Below, piece after piece: positions 40,479 to 52,137 of a DNA stretch of 64,000 nucleotides. The DNA is from Pratylenchus scribneri (lineage: Eukaryota > Nematoda > Chromadorea > Rhabditida > Pratylenchidae). The stretch's first letter is position 1. The number at the start of each line of letters is the position of its first letter. The notes under the pieces were generated by a model. The model saw only the letters and a program-made list of their open reading frames with translations. It made no database searches and had not been told where the DNA came from. A program made the position numbers and the translations under genes. The stretch spans positions 744,001-808,000 of the forward strand of contig JAQSEB010000131.1 of assembly GCA_030063045.1 (NCBI GenBank), in the 5' to 3' direction.

Positions 40479-40887
40479 CCAGGGTCATCTCTACAAAAGA
40501 CGAGTGGCTCTGCAAATATGGGCATGTCCACAAATTCTGCAAAAATATAAGTTTTTGACTTCTAATAAATCAGAAATAGGTTTTAAACTATACAACCTTA
40601 TCTCAATTTATAGATCTCATTGAGACACATCGAATGGTATATAAAATATTCCAAAAGATAAAGTGTTAAACCGTTTAAACCATTTTTATGTTTTTGGTTT
40701 AAAACTCTTTAATTTTGGACCAAAACCAAACAAATTATATATCATTTGATGCGTCTCGAGGAGATCTACAAATTGGTATAATGTTTGTATGGTCCGAAAC
40801 CTATTTCTGATTTATTAGAAGTCAAAAACTTATCAGAATTTGTGGACATGCCCATATTTGCACAATTGTGGAGATGATCTAGCACCG
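40479..40887. repeat. Foldback element, TTAAACCGTTTAAACCA family, copy 4
   Basis: A close relative of 35806-36216: the same arms (GGTCATCTCTACAAAAGACG, GCAAATATGGGCATGTCCAC) and the same centre (TTAAACCGTTTAAACCATTT). It ends less than 70 bases before the laminin TATA box. Confidence 0.85.
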
Positions 40888-40954
40888 TTCATCCATACAA
40901 AAAACTATTGAAGAAAATCATTGTATTTTCTTTACTATCCGACTGACCTATTCC

Positions 40955-40963
40955 TATAAATAG
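40955..40963 (+). promoter_or_regulatory. TATA box of the laminin gamma gene
   Basis: TATAAATAG fits the TATA consensus and lies 165 bases upstream of the start codon in an otherwise repeat-free 230-base gap between a foldback element and the gene. Confidence 0.55.
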
Positions 40964-41080
40964 GTACCACTTCTTATCCATTCATAACACTCAGTGAATC
41001 CAAGGATTGATGTCCGTGAATAAAATTTCGGTTAACTGTATATTAAAACTGTTCACCAGGTTGTTATTGATCAAAGTCAT

Positions 41081-41086
41081 TTTCAG
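41081..41086 (+). promoter_or_regulatory. Possible trans-splice acceptor before laminin
   Basis: TTTCAG, the nematode acceptor consensus, lies 33 bases before the start ATG with no upstream donor-bearing exon evident. It would fit spliced-leader addition; a non-coding first exon is the alternative. Confidence 0.45.
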
Positions 41087-41119
41087 CAGAAGCAAAAATT
41101 GGATTTGGCCATAAACATA

Positions 41120-44100
41120 ATGGCCAACCAACAATTTATTATTATTTCTTTTTTCGTTTTTCCACTTATTTCATTGGTGAATTTAATGGAAACTCCCTCC
41201 CAACGATTTGCTCAATTCGACACAAATCATTACCAAAAATGTGAGAATTATCATTGGATTTCTTTTTTTGATCAAATATATTTAAATATTAATTAATTCC
41301 CAATAGCAACCGATATCGAATGCTATGATTCCAATGGAATGGCCCAGCGTTGTGTGCCCGATTTTGTTAATGCCGCATTCAATTTGCCCATTTCCATTTC
41401 ACGCCCCGAATTCACATGCGGATTCAGAAGGCCCAGCAAGTTCGGCATAAATTCATTCAATCAAATATTATTTTAAATAATCCAGCTATTGCGTTCAAAC
41501 TGGCAATTTGGGCAATTTAAATCGAATTTGTTCAGTTTGTGATAATCGAATTCCGGTTGGTTCATTATTTGCTTGCCCCAATGGGAAAACTAGATACATA
41601 ACATAATATTAATTTGGCAAAAAAAACACTGAATTTGGCAAAAATCATTCGTGTCGAAAAATACTATATTTTTTAGGCCATATTACTTGGCCGCACAAGA
41701 TATTAGGGCTCAGGGCTAGATTCAGGGCCAGGATGGGATTAGGGGCTAGTGGTTAGGGATTATTAAAGAAATCTGATTTGACCATGTTTTATGGCCTCGA
41801 AAAAATAATATCTTTCGACACGAAAGATCTTTGCCAAATTCAGTGTTTTTTTTGCCAAATTAAATGACTGCCATTGGATAACCAACCCTTTCCCAATTCC
41901 AATAAATTATTCATTCATTCTCCTTCCTCCCATCCCCAGCATCTATCTCACCCGCCAACATTCCTCACCGATTTTCACACTTCGTCCAATGAAACATTTT
42001 GGCAATCGGAAACAATGGAGGAAGGCATCCATAAATTCCAAGTGAATTTGACACTTCAATTGCGTAAATATATAAGATGATGGGCTTTCATTCGAATTTG
42101 ACCCCCTCATAGCCAAATCATTCGATATTACCTATGTTCGACTGAGATTTGCGGCACCAAGACCAGAAAGTTTTGTCATTTATAAAAGAACCAATGCAAA
42201 TGACCAATGGCAACCTTGGCAATTTTACAGGTAAATCAGTTGGAGAAATTGATAAAAAAAGTTCTCTAGAGATAGGATCCTAATTTTTTTATTGAATTTT
42301 TTCCAAAATTTTTTTCTTAGGATTTTCGAGGCCATAGAACACGAATCTGGCATCTATTTTGTTAGATCTTTCCATTTTGGTAAGATATTGCTGAATTTTA
42401 CCAGAAAATTCCAAGAGTGGACCAAGAGGAATTTTTCATTTTTTTGTATAATATTAATATAGCTCAATCGACGCGGTTAGACAGCTGAATCTAATGTTAC
42501 CATTTATAAGAATATTTATTCATTTATTGGCAACTTATGGTACGTAGAAATATTTATCTTGGTAAGATATGTCGACTTCTAATTTGCCTCTATTCCAATA
42601 TTATTCATTAAAAATTATACCATATCGATTGAGCTATAATATTGCGGTATAAAAAAAATTTCTCCAAAAATGCCCTTGATACCCTCGGATTTTTCTTGGT
42701 AAAAGTCGGCAATATCTTATCAATATTGTAAGTTATGAAAAATTGATATCAGATTCGTGTTCTATGTCCCCGATAACACCGCAGAAAATCAACCCCCAGA
42801 AAATCAAAAAAAAATTGGAACCAAAATTCTTTTAGACCTTTGCCCCCAATTTAAATATTATTATTTTTAAATTTTTTTAAGTGGCTCCTGTCGTTCCACA
42901 TTCGGTTTGCCGGACAAAGCGCCAATCTTGCCAGCAAATGAGGCAATGGCCCAATGCACCCGGGAATTCTCGGATATTTCCCCATTGACTGGCGGCGATA
43001 TTGCCTTTTCAACGTTGGAAGGCCGTCCTTCGGCTGAGAATTTTGAGGAAAGTGAAGTTTTGCAGAAATGGGTGACCGCCACCGAAATTATGGTAAAATT
43101 TATTGTGGATTTTGCCTTGGGCAAAAAATGAAATTTTTGTAAAGATTTCCCTTGTCCGATTGAATACATATGGAGATGAAATTTGGGGCGATCCTCGTGT
43201 GCTTCGGTCAATTAAAATTAATTAATTCATTTTTTTGAATTTTTTCTGTAGGACTTATTTCTACGCCATTACCGATTTTGCCGTCGGCGGACGATGCAAA
43301 TGCAATGGACACGCAAATAAATGCGTTAAATCAACGGGGCAGGAAGAATTACAAAAATTGGTGGGAAAAGTTTTTTTTTAATTTTTTCAAAAAATTTTTT
43401 TGGGGTTTTCGAAACCGTAGAACACGAATCTGACATTCATTTTGTCATATCTTATCATCTTGGTAAGATATTGCAGACTTTTTCAAGAAAATGCAAGCAG
43501 GAAGGGACAAAGGGTAAATTCCAATTATTTTATGGCCATATTATTATAGACAATGTACGCAGCTCGGCGAGTTGAATCTTTTGATACTATTTTTATTTGC
43601 AAATATTGAATTTCTACCAAGTTAAAGGACGAAATATTTTATCAAAGCAAATAAATTTTAGGCCACCCACAACTTGAGAATATTCTATTATTATCTAATA
43701 AAAATGGGACCAGCTAAATTCAGCTCGACAAGCCGCATCGATTTAGCTATAATATTGCGATATAAAAGAAATTTAAAAATTGCTCTTTGTTCCCTCTTGG
43801 CATTTTCATGGTAAAGGTCGGCATATTTTACCAAGATGGGAAGATATAACAAAATGGATGTCGGATTCGTGTTCTAATCCTAAAACAATTTAAAAAAAAT
43901 CAAAAAAATTGGGTCTACAATTCTAGCTTTGTCGTTGGAAAAATTAAATTCAGTTTAGGGATTCAATATTTACTGAATCAGTCTAGTAAAAATAAAAAAT
44001 CCTCTATCTCAAACACAAATTCACTCCTATTATTCTCTATTTCCGCATACAGGTTTGCGATTGCCAACACAACACAGCTGGGGTCGATTGCCAGGAATGT

Positions 44101-47100
44101 GCTCCATTTTATGTGGATCGCCCTTGGAGACCAGCCACTTCCAATGAAGCCAATGAATGTTTGCCGTGCAATTGCAATGGCCTTTCTCAAAGATGCTTTT
44201 TCGATGCAAAACTTTTTGAAGCCACTGGCCATGGAGGGCATTGCATTGATTGTGTCGGCAATACGGAGGTAAATATTATGTAATTGAGATCAACAATAGC
44301 CTAATAAAGCTAATTGTTAAATTGAAAAAATTGTCATGTCATTGTGAATATTCCTCCCATTTTTTTATTAGGGCGTCCATTGTGAAAACTGTGTGCCCGG
44401 ATATTGGCGCCATTCCAGCGAAAAATATTGTCGACCATGCAATTGTGATTTGACCGGTTCATTGAATAGTCAGTGCTCACCAAAAGATGGCCAATGCTTG
44501 TGTAAACCGGGCGTTGGAGGTCAACGATGCGATCAATGTTTGGCCGGATTTTATGGATTTGGTGAATTTGGATGCAAGTCAGTTTTTGTTGATTTTGATT
44601 TTTGGGGAATTAATGAAATCATTTTAAAGTGTATTATTATTATTGTTATTGGCCAACCTAAATTTGGATAGAAAGCGCATTATTGTAAATTAATTTGTGA
44701 TTAAGAGTTGGAATTTATATTGATATCAATATTTTGTTTGCGAATTTAAAATAGCCTGAAACCATCGTAAAACATGTTTTATCAATGTTTTAGTAGATTT
44801 TAGTGAACTATTTTTGTCAATATTCATTAATATTTTGCCACTTTTGGCCGTCGATATTTATGCCAATATTTCGGGGCATTTTTTTAGCTTTTTTCATCAA
44901 TATTTTGAGTTTTTTGAAGAATTTTATAAAATTATTTTTAAGAAAAAAATTGAAAATTTCTGAAAAATTTTTGACAATTTTTAGAAAATGTTGAGAGTAT
45001 AATGAAAAATTTTCACATTTTTTATAAAAAATTAATGTAAATTGCTTTAGCATTTTTTCTCAAAATTTATCAATTCTATAGATAAATGAATTTTTGGATA
45101 TGAAATTTTTTTAAATTTTTCGAATAAACACCAAAAATTTGAATAATTAGTGATTGCGAATAATAAGAAAAAAAATTTTTTAGAAATTATTAATAAATTT
45201 TAGTATTTTTAAAAAAAATGCATCAATATTTTGGCTATTTTTGGCCATGTCAATATTTTCCGATTTTTCATCAATATTAATCAATATTTCAAAATTTTTC
45301 GTCAATATAAAATCTCAGCATCGATTATATTTAGAGAATGCAACTGTGACCCGGATGGAACATTTGGCGGCCAACAACAATGTTCCCCCTTGGATGGTCG
45401 TTGTTCTTGCAAACCAAATGTTGAAGGAAACAATTGTGAACGATGCAAACCCGGATATTTTCTCCTCTCCGCCGATAATCCATTTGGCTGTTTTCCTTGT
45501 TTTTGTTTTGGCCATTCCTCTATTTGCTCATCAGCTGATGGATTTTATGCAGTCAATGTGACCTCCGAATTTTCTGACGATACAGATGAATGGACGGGTG
45601 CTTCAGAATTACGCCCAGAAGATGTCCAATGGGCCCAGGTAAAATTACATACGAGATGATATATTATTTTGGCGAAAAAAACACTGATTTTAAGCGAAAA
45701 TTTTTCGTGCCGAAAAACATTTTATTTTTGAGGCCGCATAAATTGGCACTAACTAGGGAATTAGGGTTAGGGTTCAGGGCGGGATGGGATGGGATTAGGG
45801 ACTATGGGCTTAGGGTTAGGGAATCTTAAAGAAGTCTGATTTGGCCAAGTTATATGGCCACAAAAATATAATATTTTTCGAAACGAAACATTTTCGCCAA
45901 ATTCAGTGTTTTTTCGCCCTAATAAATGACTTCTATTCACATACAATAAAAATAAACAATATATTAATAATCTTTTTTATTATTTTAGCTAGATAAAGCG
46001 GCAGCAGTTTCTCAAATTGACGATTATCCCGTCTATTTCTATGCACCGGGAAAATTCCTTGGCGATCAACGACAAGCCTTCAACCAATTTGTTCAGTTCA
46101 CGCTCCGTGTTCAACAAACCAATCCTGGACCCAGCAAAAAAGATATTGTTATTGTGGGCGCCAATGGCCAAGAATTAGTGCTGCCCATTTTCGCTCAAGG
46201 CAATCCGCTGCCAACAACGCATGAACAGCATTATCGATTCCGAATACATTCGCGTCCATCACTACAATGGTCTCCAACCCTGCGTGATGTAGATTATATT
46301 GGCGTCCTTTCCAATGTTTCGGCTATTAAAATTCGCGGCACATTTTCTAAGGGCGATATTGGATTTCTTTCAAATTTCACAATTGGATCGGCCACCAGCC
46401 TAACTCCCGCAAATGGAATTTTGGAAACCGCTGATTGGGTAGAGCAATGCAAATGTCCGGATGCGCATGTTGGACAATTCTGTGAATCCTGCTCGCATGG
46501 ATATAAACGAGAACGAAAATTTGGTGGACCACTCACAAAATGCATTCCATGTAATTCCGTTTTTTAAACAATGATTTCTTTAATACCCCACTCCTTTTTG
46601 AAAATAAAATAGAAATTCTTTTTTTGGGGCCTATAAATTTTTATTTAAACGTAATCAGGGTCTTCGAATTCGAATATCTATTTCATCATATTTTTCATCT
46701 TGATAAGGTTATGGGTTATGCCGACCTTTACCAAGAGAAAGCAAAGACGGGACCAGATGCATTTTATAGGGAAAAATAAAATTTTGTATCGCAAATATAG
46801 AGCTCATTCGACGCTGATCGTCGAGCTGCTGGAATCGGATAGTATCATTATTTATATAATACGGCAATTTAAGCGTGCTAAGATCGATGGAAAATTTTTG
46901 ACCAAAAATGCCACTTTTGTCCCCCGTTGAATTTTCTTGGTAAAAGTAAAAGTAGCCATGAATTTATCAATATGGAATATGGATAACACATAGAAATTAG
47001 AAAATGGATGTTAGATTCGGATTCTCTGAACTTGAAAACCCCAAAATAAACATTTTTAGGTCAAAATATTATTTTTTTTCAAAAAAGTGGGGCCTAAACC

Positions 47101-50100
47101 AAAATATTAGCATATTGTAATTTTATTATATTAAAGGCGAATGCCATGGCCATTCCGAAAGTTGTGATGCCGAATCGGGTGTTTGCATTTGTCAAGATAA
47201 TACTGCTGGAGACACATGCGAACGATGCACTCGTGGTTATTATGGTGATGCATTGGCTGGCACTTCCGAAGATTGCAAAAAATGTGACTGTCTTGAAGAT
47301 GGTCCCTGCATTTTGATGGGTGACGGTGACACATTGTGCACGGAATGCCCAGATGGTTATGCGGGAAGAAAATGTGAAATTTGTGCAGAAGAATCGTTCG
47401 GAAATCCAATGGAAAACATTCCCTGTCAAAAATGTAATTGCAACGGAAATACAGATCCAAACGCTATTGGCAAATGCGACACAATTACTGGAGAGTGCAA
47501 AAGGTATCGGGGCACAAGTAGCAGCAGTTCTATTTGAGCATACATAATATTATATTTAGGGCTCGAAAAAATAGGGATCAGAAATCGAAATAATGACTAG
47601 TGTCAAAAATTGCAAAATAGTGACAAAAATAGTGATAAATTCCCAAAATAATGACAAAATTTGCAAAAAAATTACAAAAAATTTATCAAAAAAAAATTTT
47701 TGTATAAAAAAAAGACCTCAAAAATTTTGACCAAAATGATCAAAAGGAGAAAATTTTTGATGAAAAATAGGTTATTGAGAAAAAAAACTTTAAAATAAAT
47801 TGGTTCTATGGAAAAATTTTGGTGAAAAATTCCCCAATAGGGAAAATTTTGATTTTTTGATAGAATTTTAAATTTCAAAAAGGCGGAAATCGTGAGAAAT
47901 AGTGACAGAAAAAGGCCGAAATAGTGTCAATAAAGTGAAATAGTGACAAAAATGCCAAAATAGTGAAAAAAGTTAAAATAAAATTCAATATTTTGGGCTC
48001 AAATTAAGTTCAATATTTAGGGCTCAAATTAATTTTGAAATGTTTTTTATCGCGTTTTTATGCATAAATAATGATAGGAAAAAAATAGAAAATCACTTTT
48101 TTCCGAGCCCTAATTATATTATTTTTAAGGTGTATTTATCATACAACTGGATGGAATTGCGAAAAATGTACTAATGGTTTTTGGGGTGATGCTCTGGCTG
48201 AAAACAAAGGCGATTGCAAACCTTGCAATTGTTACTCACCTGGCACACTTCGCCCAAATCAAGATTATGAATTGTTAGAATGCCGACAAACCGATGGTCA
48301 ATGTGAATGCCAACCGAATGTGATTGGTCAGCGATGCGAGCAATGTTCCCCGGGCTTTTTCAACATTTCCTCTGGCAATGGATGTCAGCCATGCGAATGC
48401 GATCCCTTAGGCAGTTTGGACGGCGGAATATGCGATTTGATAACGGGCCAGGTAAATTGAAAAAGCTATTATAAAAAACAAATGACAATTTGCAGTGCAA
48501 TTGTAAACCGGGTGTCACTGGAAGGAAATGCGATCGATGCGCACCTAAAAATTTTGGCTTTGATCTTGAAGGATGCAAACAATGTAATTGTGATCCGATC
48601 GGGTATAAAGAAAATATGATCAAATTTTTAACATACATATAATATTTTAGTGCTGAAACACCAGAATGCGACACAATTACAGGCCAATGTTTATGTCATC
48701 AAAATGTTGAAGGGCGAAGATGTGATCAATGTTCTGAGGTGAAAAATTAAGTGTTTTTTTTATCCCATCTACCGGGGTTAAGGTTGACTCGAAGCGAGCT
48801 AGCCCTCGCCCAGGGCCTTCCTTCGCAGAGGGCCGAAGTCCCCAGTGTCCCAAGTAAAAGGGATTTGGATTACTAGGAATTTACTTTATTTAATAAATTT
48901 TTCTGTTGTCGTAAAAATAGTGATAACAGAAGGTCGAAAATGTTATGGAGAAAGTGAGCGAAAAAGTGAAGATTTAATGGGGAATTTGGCTGGTTAAAAA
49001 AACCCATTGGGTCTTTGAATTATAGGGTGACGGGGCGATTAGGCAAAAAAAGTGGTACAATAGAATAAAAAGGAAAAGCCCTTAGGCATTTGATATTGAC
49101 GATCTTTTTTAAATATTTTTGTTCAGAATCGTTATAATTTACGCAATGGATGCCCGGCTTGCGATGATTGCTATGCCCTAATTCAATCTAGGAAAAATGA
49201 CATAAATCGAACAATGAGTGGCCTGAGGGAAAATTTAGAAGAAATTCATCAGAATCCGATTACGGTTAATGACAGCGATTTTGATGAAAAAGTCGAAAAA
49301 ATCAAGGCTGATGTGAAAGCATTGCGCAACAAAGCTGAAGAAAAATTTGGTAACAAATGTTAATTTAGTGATGAACCAAATGAATTTAAGTCGGTGATGA
49401 TTCGATGATACGAGAACAAGTTAAAACAATGAATGAACAAATCAAGGAAGCCGGTCAATTGGTGGAAGGCGTCAATGCTAAATTGGGGCAAATTGACAAA
49501 AATTCGATGGAGATGGAAGTTCAGTTGGGAAGATTCAACATGGACAAAGAGGCAACACAAAAAGAGCTCACTGTTGGCATCCACTACGTTCAGACACACG
49601 GCGAACAACATTTGACCAGTGCAGAAGAAGCTGCAAACAGATATGGCGAAAAAAGTGCAAAATTATCGGAATTAGCAGAAGAAGCAAAACAATTGTCTGA
49701 TAAACAGGAACAAAGGCGTCGCCAAATATTTAAAATGGCTGAAAAGGTATCTATATTATATTGGTAACAGGGGACTATTTATTGCGGCCAATTTGTCGTG
49801 GCCAGTTTGTCGCCATCCGATTTGCCGCCGTTAAATAACTCATCAAGGTGTGTGAACCAATTTGGATGATTTTGGCATCAAATTAAAGAGCAGACACCTG
49901 GCAATTCAATGATATTAATTTTATTTTGATTGACTCAGAAATAGTGAAGTTATGCCCAAAAAAACACTGAAAATTTCTCAAATCTCTAGTTTAGGTCATT
50001 TTGAATGGTTTTTGCGGCTATAATTTCATTCTAAACCAATTTAAATAAAATTTATATAATTTAATAGACAAGGGTCTAAACTTTAATTTAATACCAAATC

Positions 50101-52137
50101 ATTCAAATTGGTTCACACATTGCTGAGTTATTTAATGGCGACAAATTGGGCGGCGGCAAAATGGCTCTGCGACAAATTGGCCGGCATCAAACTGGGACCT
50201 ACCCTATTATTTTTAATCAATTCACAAATTCTAATTGGTTATTGTTTATTATTTTGCAGATCAGGAATGATTCCAGGCAAGCACTTAATGATGCGAATGA
50301 AGCAATTTTTGGAGCCACAAGTACCAGCCAACAAATTGGTTCCCTACTTGAAATGATACACGAATTGGAGCAACGTCTAAAAAATACCCAAAAATTGGCC
50401 CAAGAGCAATCAATAGAAACAAGCAAAACTTATGATGACGCCGCAATTATACTTTCCAGTGTTGAAAGCATTCGTTTGCCGAACATTTTGCCCGGGGCAT
50501 TTCACTCGGATTCGGCAAATGTTCGAGCAGAAGGACAAAATGCTCTTAAAAGCGCCATGGAACAAGGAAATGAACAAGTAGATCTGTTGACAGAAGCAGC
50601 AAAAATGCTTAAAGAAGCATCAGAACAATTGGTCGCAATAAAGGAAAAACAGAGTGCAATTGATCGAACATTTAGCGAAGTTGGAAGCTACAACACGCGC
50701 ACACAAGCTGCATTTGATTTGGCCACAAAAACATGGAATGATGCCAAAGATTCATATGATGCCTTATCAGGTAAAAAAAATAAAATATAGAAACTAGAAA
50801 TATCGATATATATTATTACTTTTGGTTCTCTTTTAGATTTTCATGGAAAACTTGATCAAAGTAGAACTGAGGCAATTGAAGAATTGACCAATTTGCCCGA
50901 GATCGAAAAAGAAATTCGATCAGCAGAGGAACAGACTCATGAAGCAGAGAAAGCAGTTGGCGATGCAAAATATGATGCCGAGATGGCAAAATTATTTGCG
51001 GATGAAGGGCAACTGAAGGCATCAAATTTGGCCAAAGAATCGGCAAAATTAGCCGATATGGCGGAACAAACATTGGCCAAATCTAAACAAAATGAGGAAT
51101 TACTGGGCTCAATAAATGCCGATATCGATGACTATGGCATAACAACGAAGGACTTTGTGAATCAGGTAACGCACATATAATTGGTCGATAAAGGGAACAT
51201 TTTTTTCTTAATGGATAATATTTAATTTACCGAATAAATTATTGAAAATGCCGAATAACGAAATAATAGATTTTAACGGTTTAATGGTTGTCATAGACTC
51301 CCAAACCGATACCTTATCGATAGATCTCGTCAAGGCGCATCGAATGGTATATATTTGATTGTGATTTTGCCTAAAATTAAAGGTATTAAACCGTTTTAGT
51401 TTTTGGTTCAAAACTATTTTTAACATTGGTAAAACCCAAGTCATATATATATACCATTCGATGCGCTTTGACGAGATCTATCGATTTTTTATATGGTTTG
51501 AGAGTCTATGAAATCTATTAATACTTATTATTCGGCATTTTAAATATATCCCCTTAATTATATCCAAAATAAATATGAAGAAAATGAAGAGTTAAAGGGT
51601 GATGCAAAAATCCACTTTCTTCTTAAATTTATCAATAATATTTTTATTAAGGCGAATTCCGATACGGATCAATCGAATGAAGTTGCCAAAAAAGCAACCT
51701 TCGCTGAGAGCATTTCAAAGGCTTTACAAGACAAATTATGGGAATCTGAAAAGAAACTTCAATATGCTTTGGATCAACTCAGTCAGTATATAAAGTTCGT
51801 ATATTACTACATAATGGTCAATTTTACAGATTCATTGGAAAATGTTGATGACGCCCAACTCACTGAATTGGAAAATTTATTAGAAGATGTAAAAAGGCGA
51901 TATTTATCCAATGCCAATGAGGAGAAAATGAAGGAAAGAATAAGAAGAGCAGAAGCTGATGCCTTACTTGAAAAAAGACAAATTGACTCATTACAAAAGG
52001 AGCTAGAGAATCTTCGAGGCATTCGAGGTGAATCGGAATTAAAAAATTTATATCATTTTAATTTTTATAATATTTTCACAGATTCTCTTCCAACTCGCTG
52101 CTATAATTTAATAAATCTTGAGCAGGAAGGCCAATGA
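41120..52137 (+). CDS. lam-2: Laminin subunit gamma (complete, 23 exons)
   Basis: Secreted basement-membrane chain that pairs with alpha and beta laminins. Exons: 41120-41240, 41307-41439, 41486-41555, 41940-42063, 42113-42230, 42882-43092, 43145-43206, 43252-43360, 44053-44268, 44372-44578, 45335-45638, 45989-46550, 47137-47503, 48130-48451, 48496-48602, 48651-48738, 49127-49349, 49391-49746, 50260-50770, 50837-51165, 51652-51781, 51830-52027, 52082-52137. A signal peptide ([14 protein letters not shown]) is followed by the laminin N-terminal domain ([31 protein letters not shown]), LE repeats rich in Cys, an L4 domain (45989-46400), further LE repeats and a coiled coil from 49127. The C-terminal segment LPTRCYN holds the Cys that bonds the beta chain, and the protein ends EGQ, keeping Glu third from the end as integrin binding requires in gamma chains. 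The single L4 domain and this tail mark gamma rather than alpha or beta. Confidence 0.95.
41612..41862. repeat. Foldback element, CACTGAATTTGGC family, copy 1 (laminin intron 3)
   Basis: Ends TTTGGCAAAAAAAACACTGA and TCAGTGTTTTTTTTGCCAAA are reverse complements. The next arm segment (TTCGTGTCGAAA/TTTCGACACGAA) also pairs. The loop is G-rich with repeated AGGGCT and TTAGGG-like words. Confidence 0.85.
42318..42775. repeat. Foldback element, AACACGAATCTG family, copy 1 (laminin intron 5)
   Basis: The left arm GCCATAGAACACGAATCTGG, then TTTTGGTAAGATATTGCTGA is mirrored by GGCAATATCTTATCAATATT, then CAGATTCGTGTTCTATG on the right. Non-coding. Confidence 0.8.
43402..43885. repeat. Foldback element, AACACGAATCTG family, copy 2 (laminin intron 8)
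   Basis: GTAGAACACGAATCTGACAT and ATCTTGGTAAGATATTGCAG on the left match, as reverse complement, TTTTACCAAGATGGGAAGAT and CGGATTCGTGTTCTAA on the right. Arms diverge toward the centre. Confidence 0.8.
45663..45925. repeat. Foldback element, CACTGAATTTGGC family, copy 2 (laminin intron 11)
   Basis: Ends TTTTGGCGAAAAAAACACTG and CAGTGTTTTTTCGCC are inverted. The loop (about 45758-45825) has at least eight GGG runs in TTAGGG/ATGGG context, more G-rich than copy 1. Confidence 0.85.
46645..47040. repeat. Foldback element, AACACGAATCTG family, copy 3 (laminin intron 12, diverged)
   Basis: Left arm TTCGAATTCGAATATC...GCCGACCTTTACCAAGAG against right arm TTCTTGGTAAAAGT...TTAGATTCGGATTCTCTGAA. More diverged than the two other copies but same arm order. 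Confidence 0.65.
47560..48120. repeat. GAAATAGTGACA-rich degenerate repeat in laminin intron 13
   Basis: The words AATAGTGACAAAAAT, AAATAGTGACAG and AAATAGTGTCAATAAAGTGA recur on both sides of an A/T-rich centre, together with two copies of TCAATATTTxGGGCTCAAATTAA. No ORF. Confidence 0.45.
48765..48870. repeat. GC-rich element in laminin intron 16, possibly SINE-like
   Basis: A short GC-rich block (CTCGCCCAGGGCC, GCAGAGGGCCGAAGTCCCCA) next to a T-run. On the minus strand it contains GCTTCGAGTC, close to a Pol III B box, and ends in an A-run, so a tRNA-derived SINE is possible. No second copy in the window supports it. Confidence 0.3.
49776..50200. repeat. Palindromic element in laminin intron 18
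   Basis: The left arm (GCGGCCAATTTGTCGTGGCC, then GTTAAATAACTCA, then GTGTGAACCAATTTGG) is mirrored on the right (CAAATTGGTTCACACATTGC, then GAGTTATTTAATGGCGACAA, then GACAAATTGGCCGGC). Confidence 0.75.
51250..51540. repeat. Foldback element, TTAAACCG family, copy 5 (laminin intron 20)
   Basis: Arms GCCGAATAACGAAATAATAG and TACTTATTATTCGGCA; inner pairing ATAGATCTCGTCAAGGCGCA / GCGCTTTGACGAGATCTATC. The centre GGTATTAAACCGTTTTAG and TTTTTGGTTCAAAACT places it with the elements at 15494, 35806, 40129 and 40479. Confidence 0.8.

Larger units (their letters stand above)
35116..41119. other. Six-kb spacer between the SPRY gene and laminin
   Basis: I see no gene. Contents: a 34-bp triplication, three palindromic elements of one family (35806, 40129, 40479) plus a half copy (37739), an unrelated palindrome (39090), the 18-bp array (36551) and a pyrimidine-rich island (38400-39050, 39330-39640) with a poly-C run. 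Open frames in the island (for example 38516-38944) are Pro/Ser-rich by composition and lack family resemblance. A 16-base perfect palindrome CCCAATATATATTGGG lies at 39724. Confidence 0.6.

Noticed and set aside
45758..45825. Interstitial telomere repeat (TTAGGG)
   Set aside because: The words are irregular, lie in the loop of a foldback element and have a counterpart in the same place of its sister copy. Nematode telomeres use TTAGGC.
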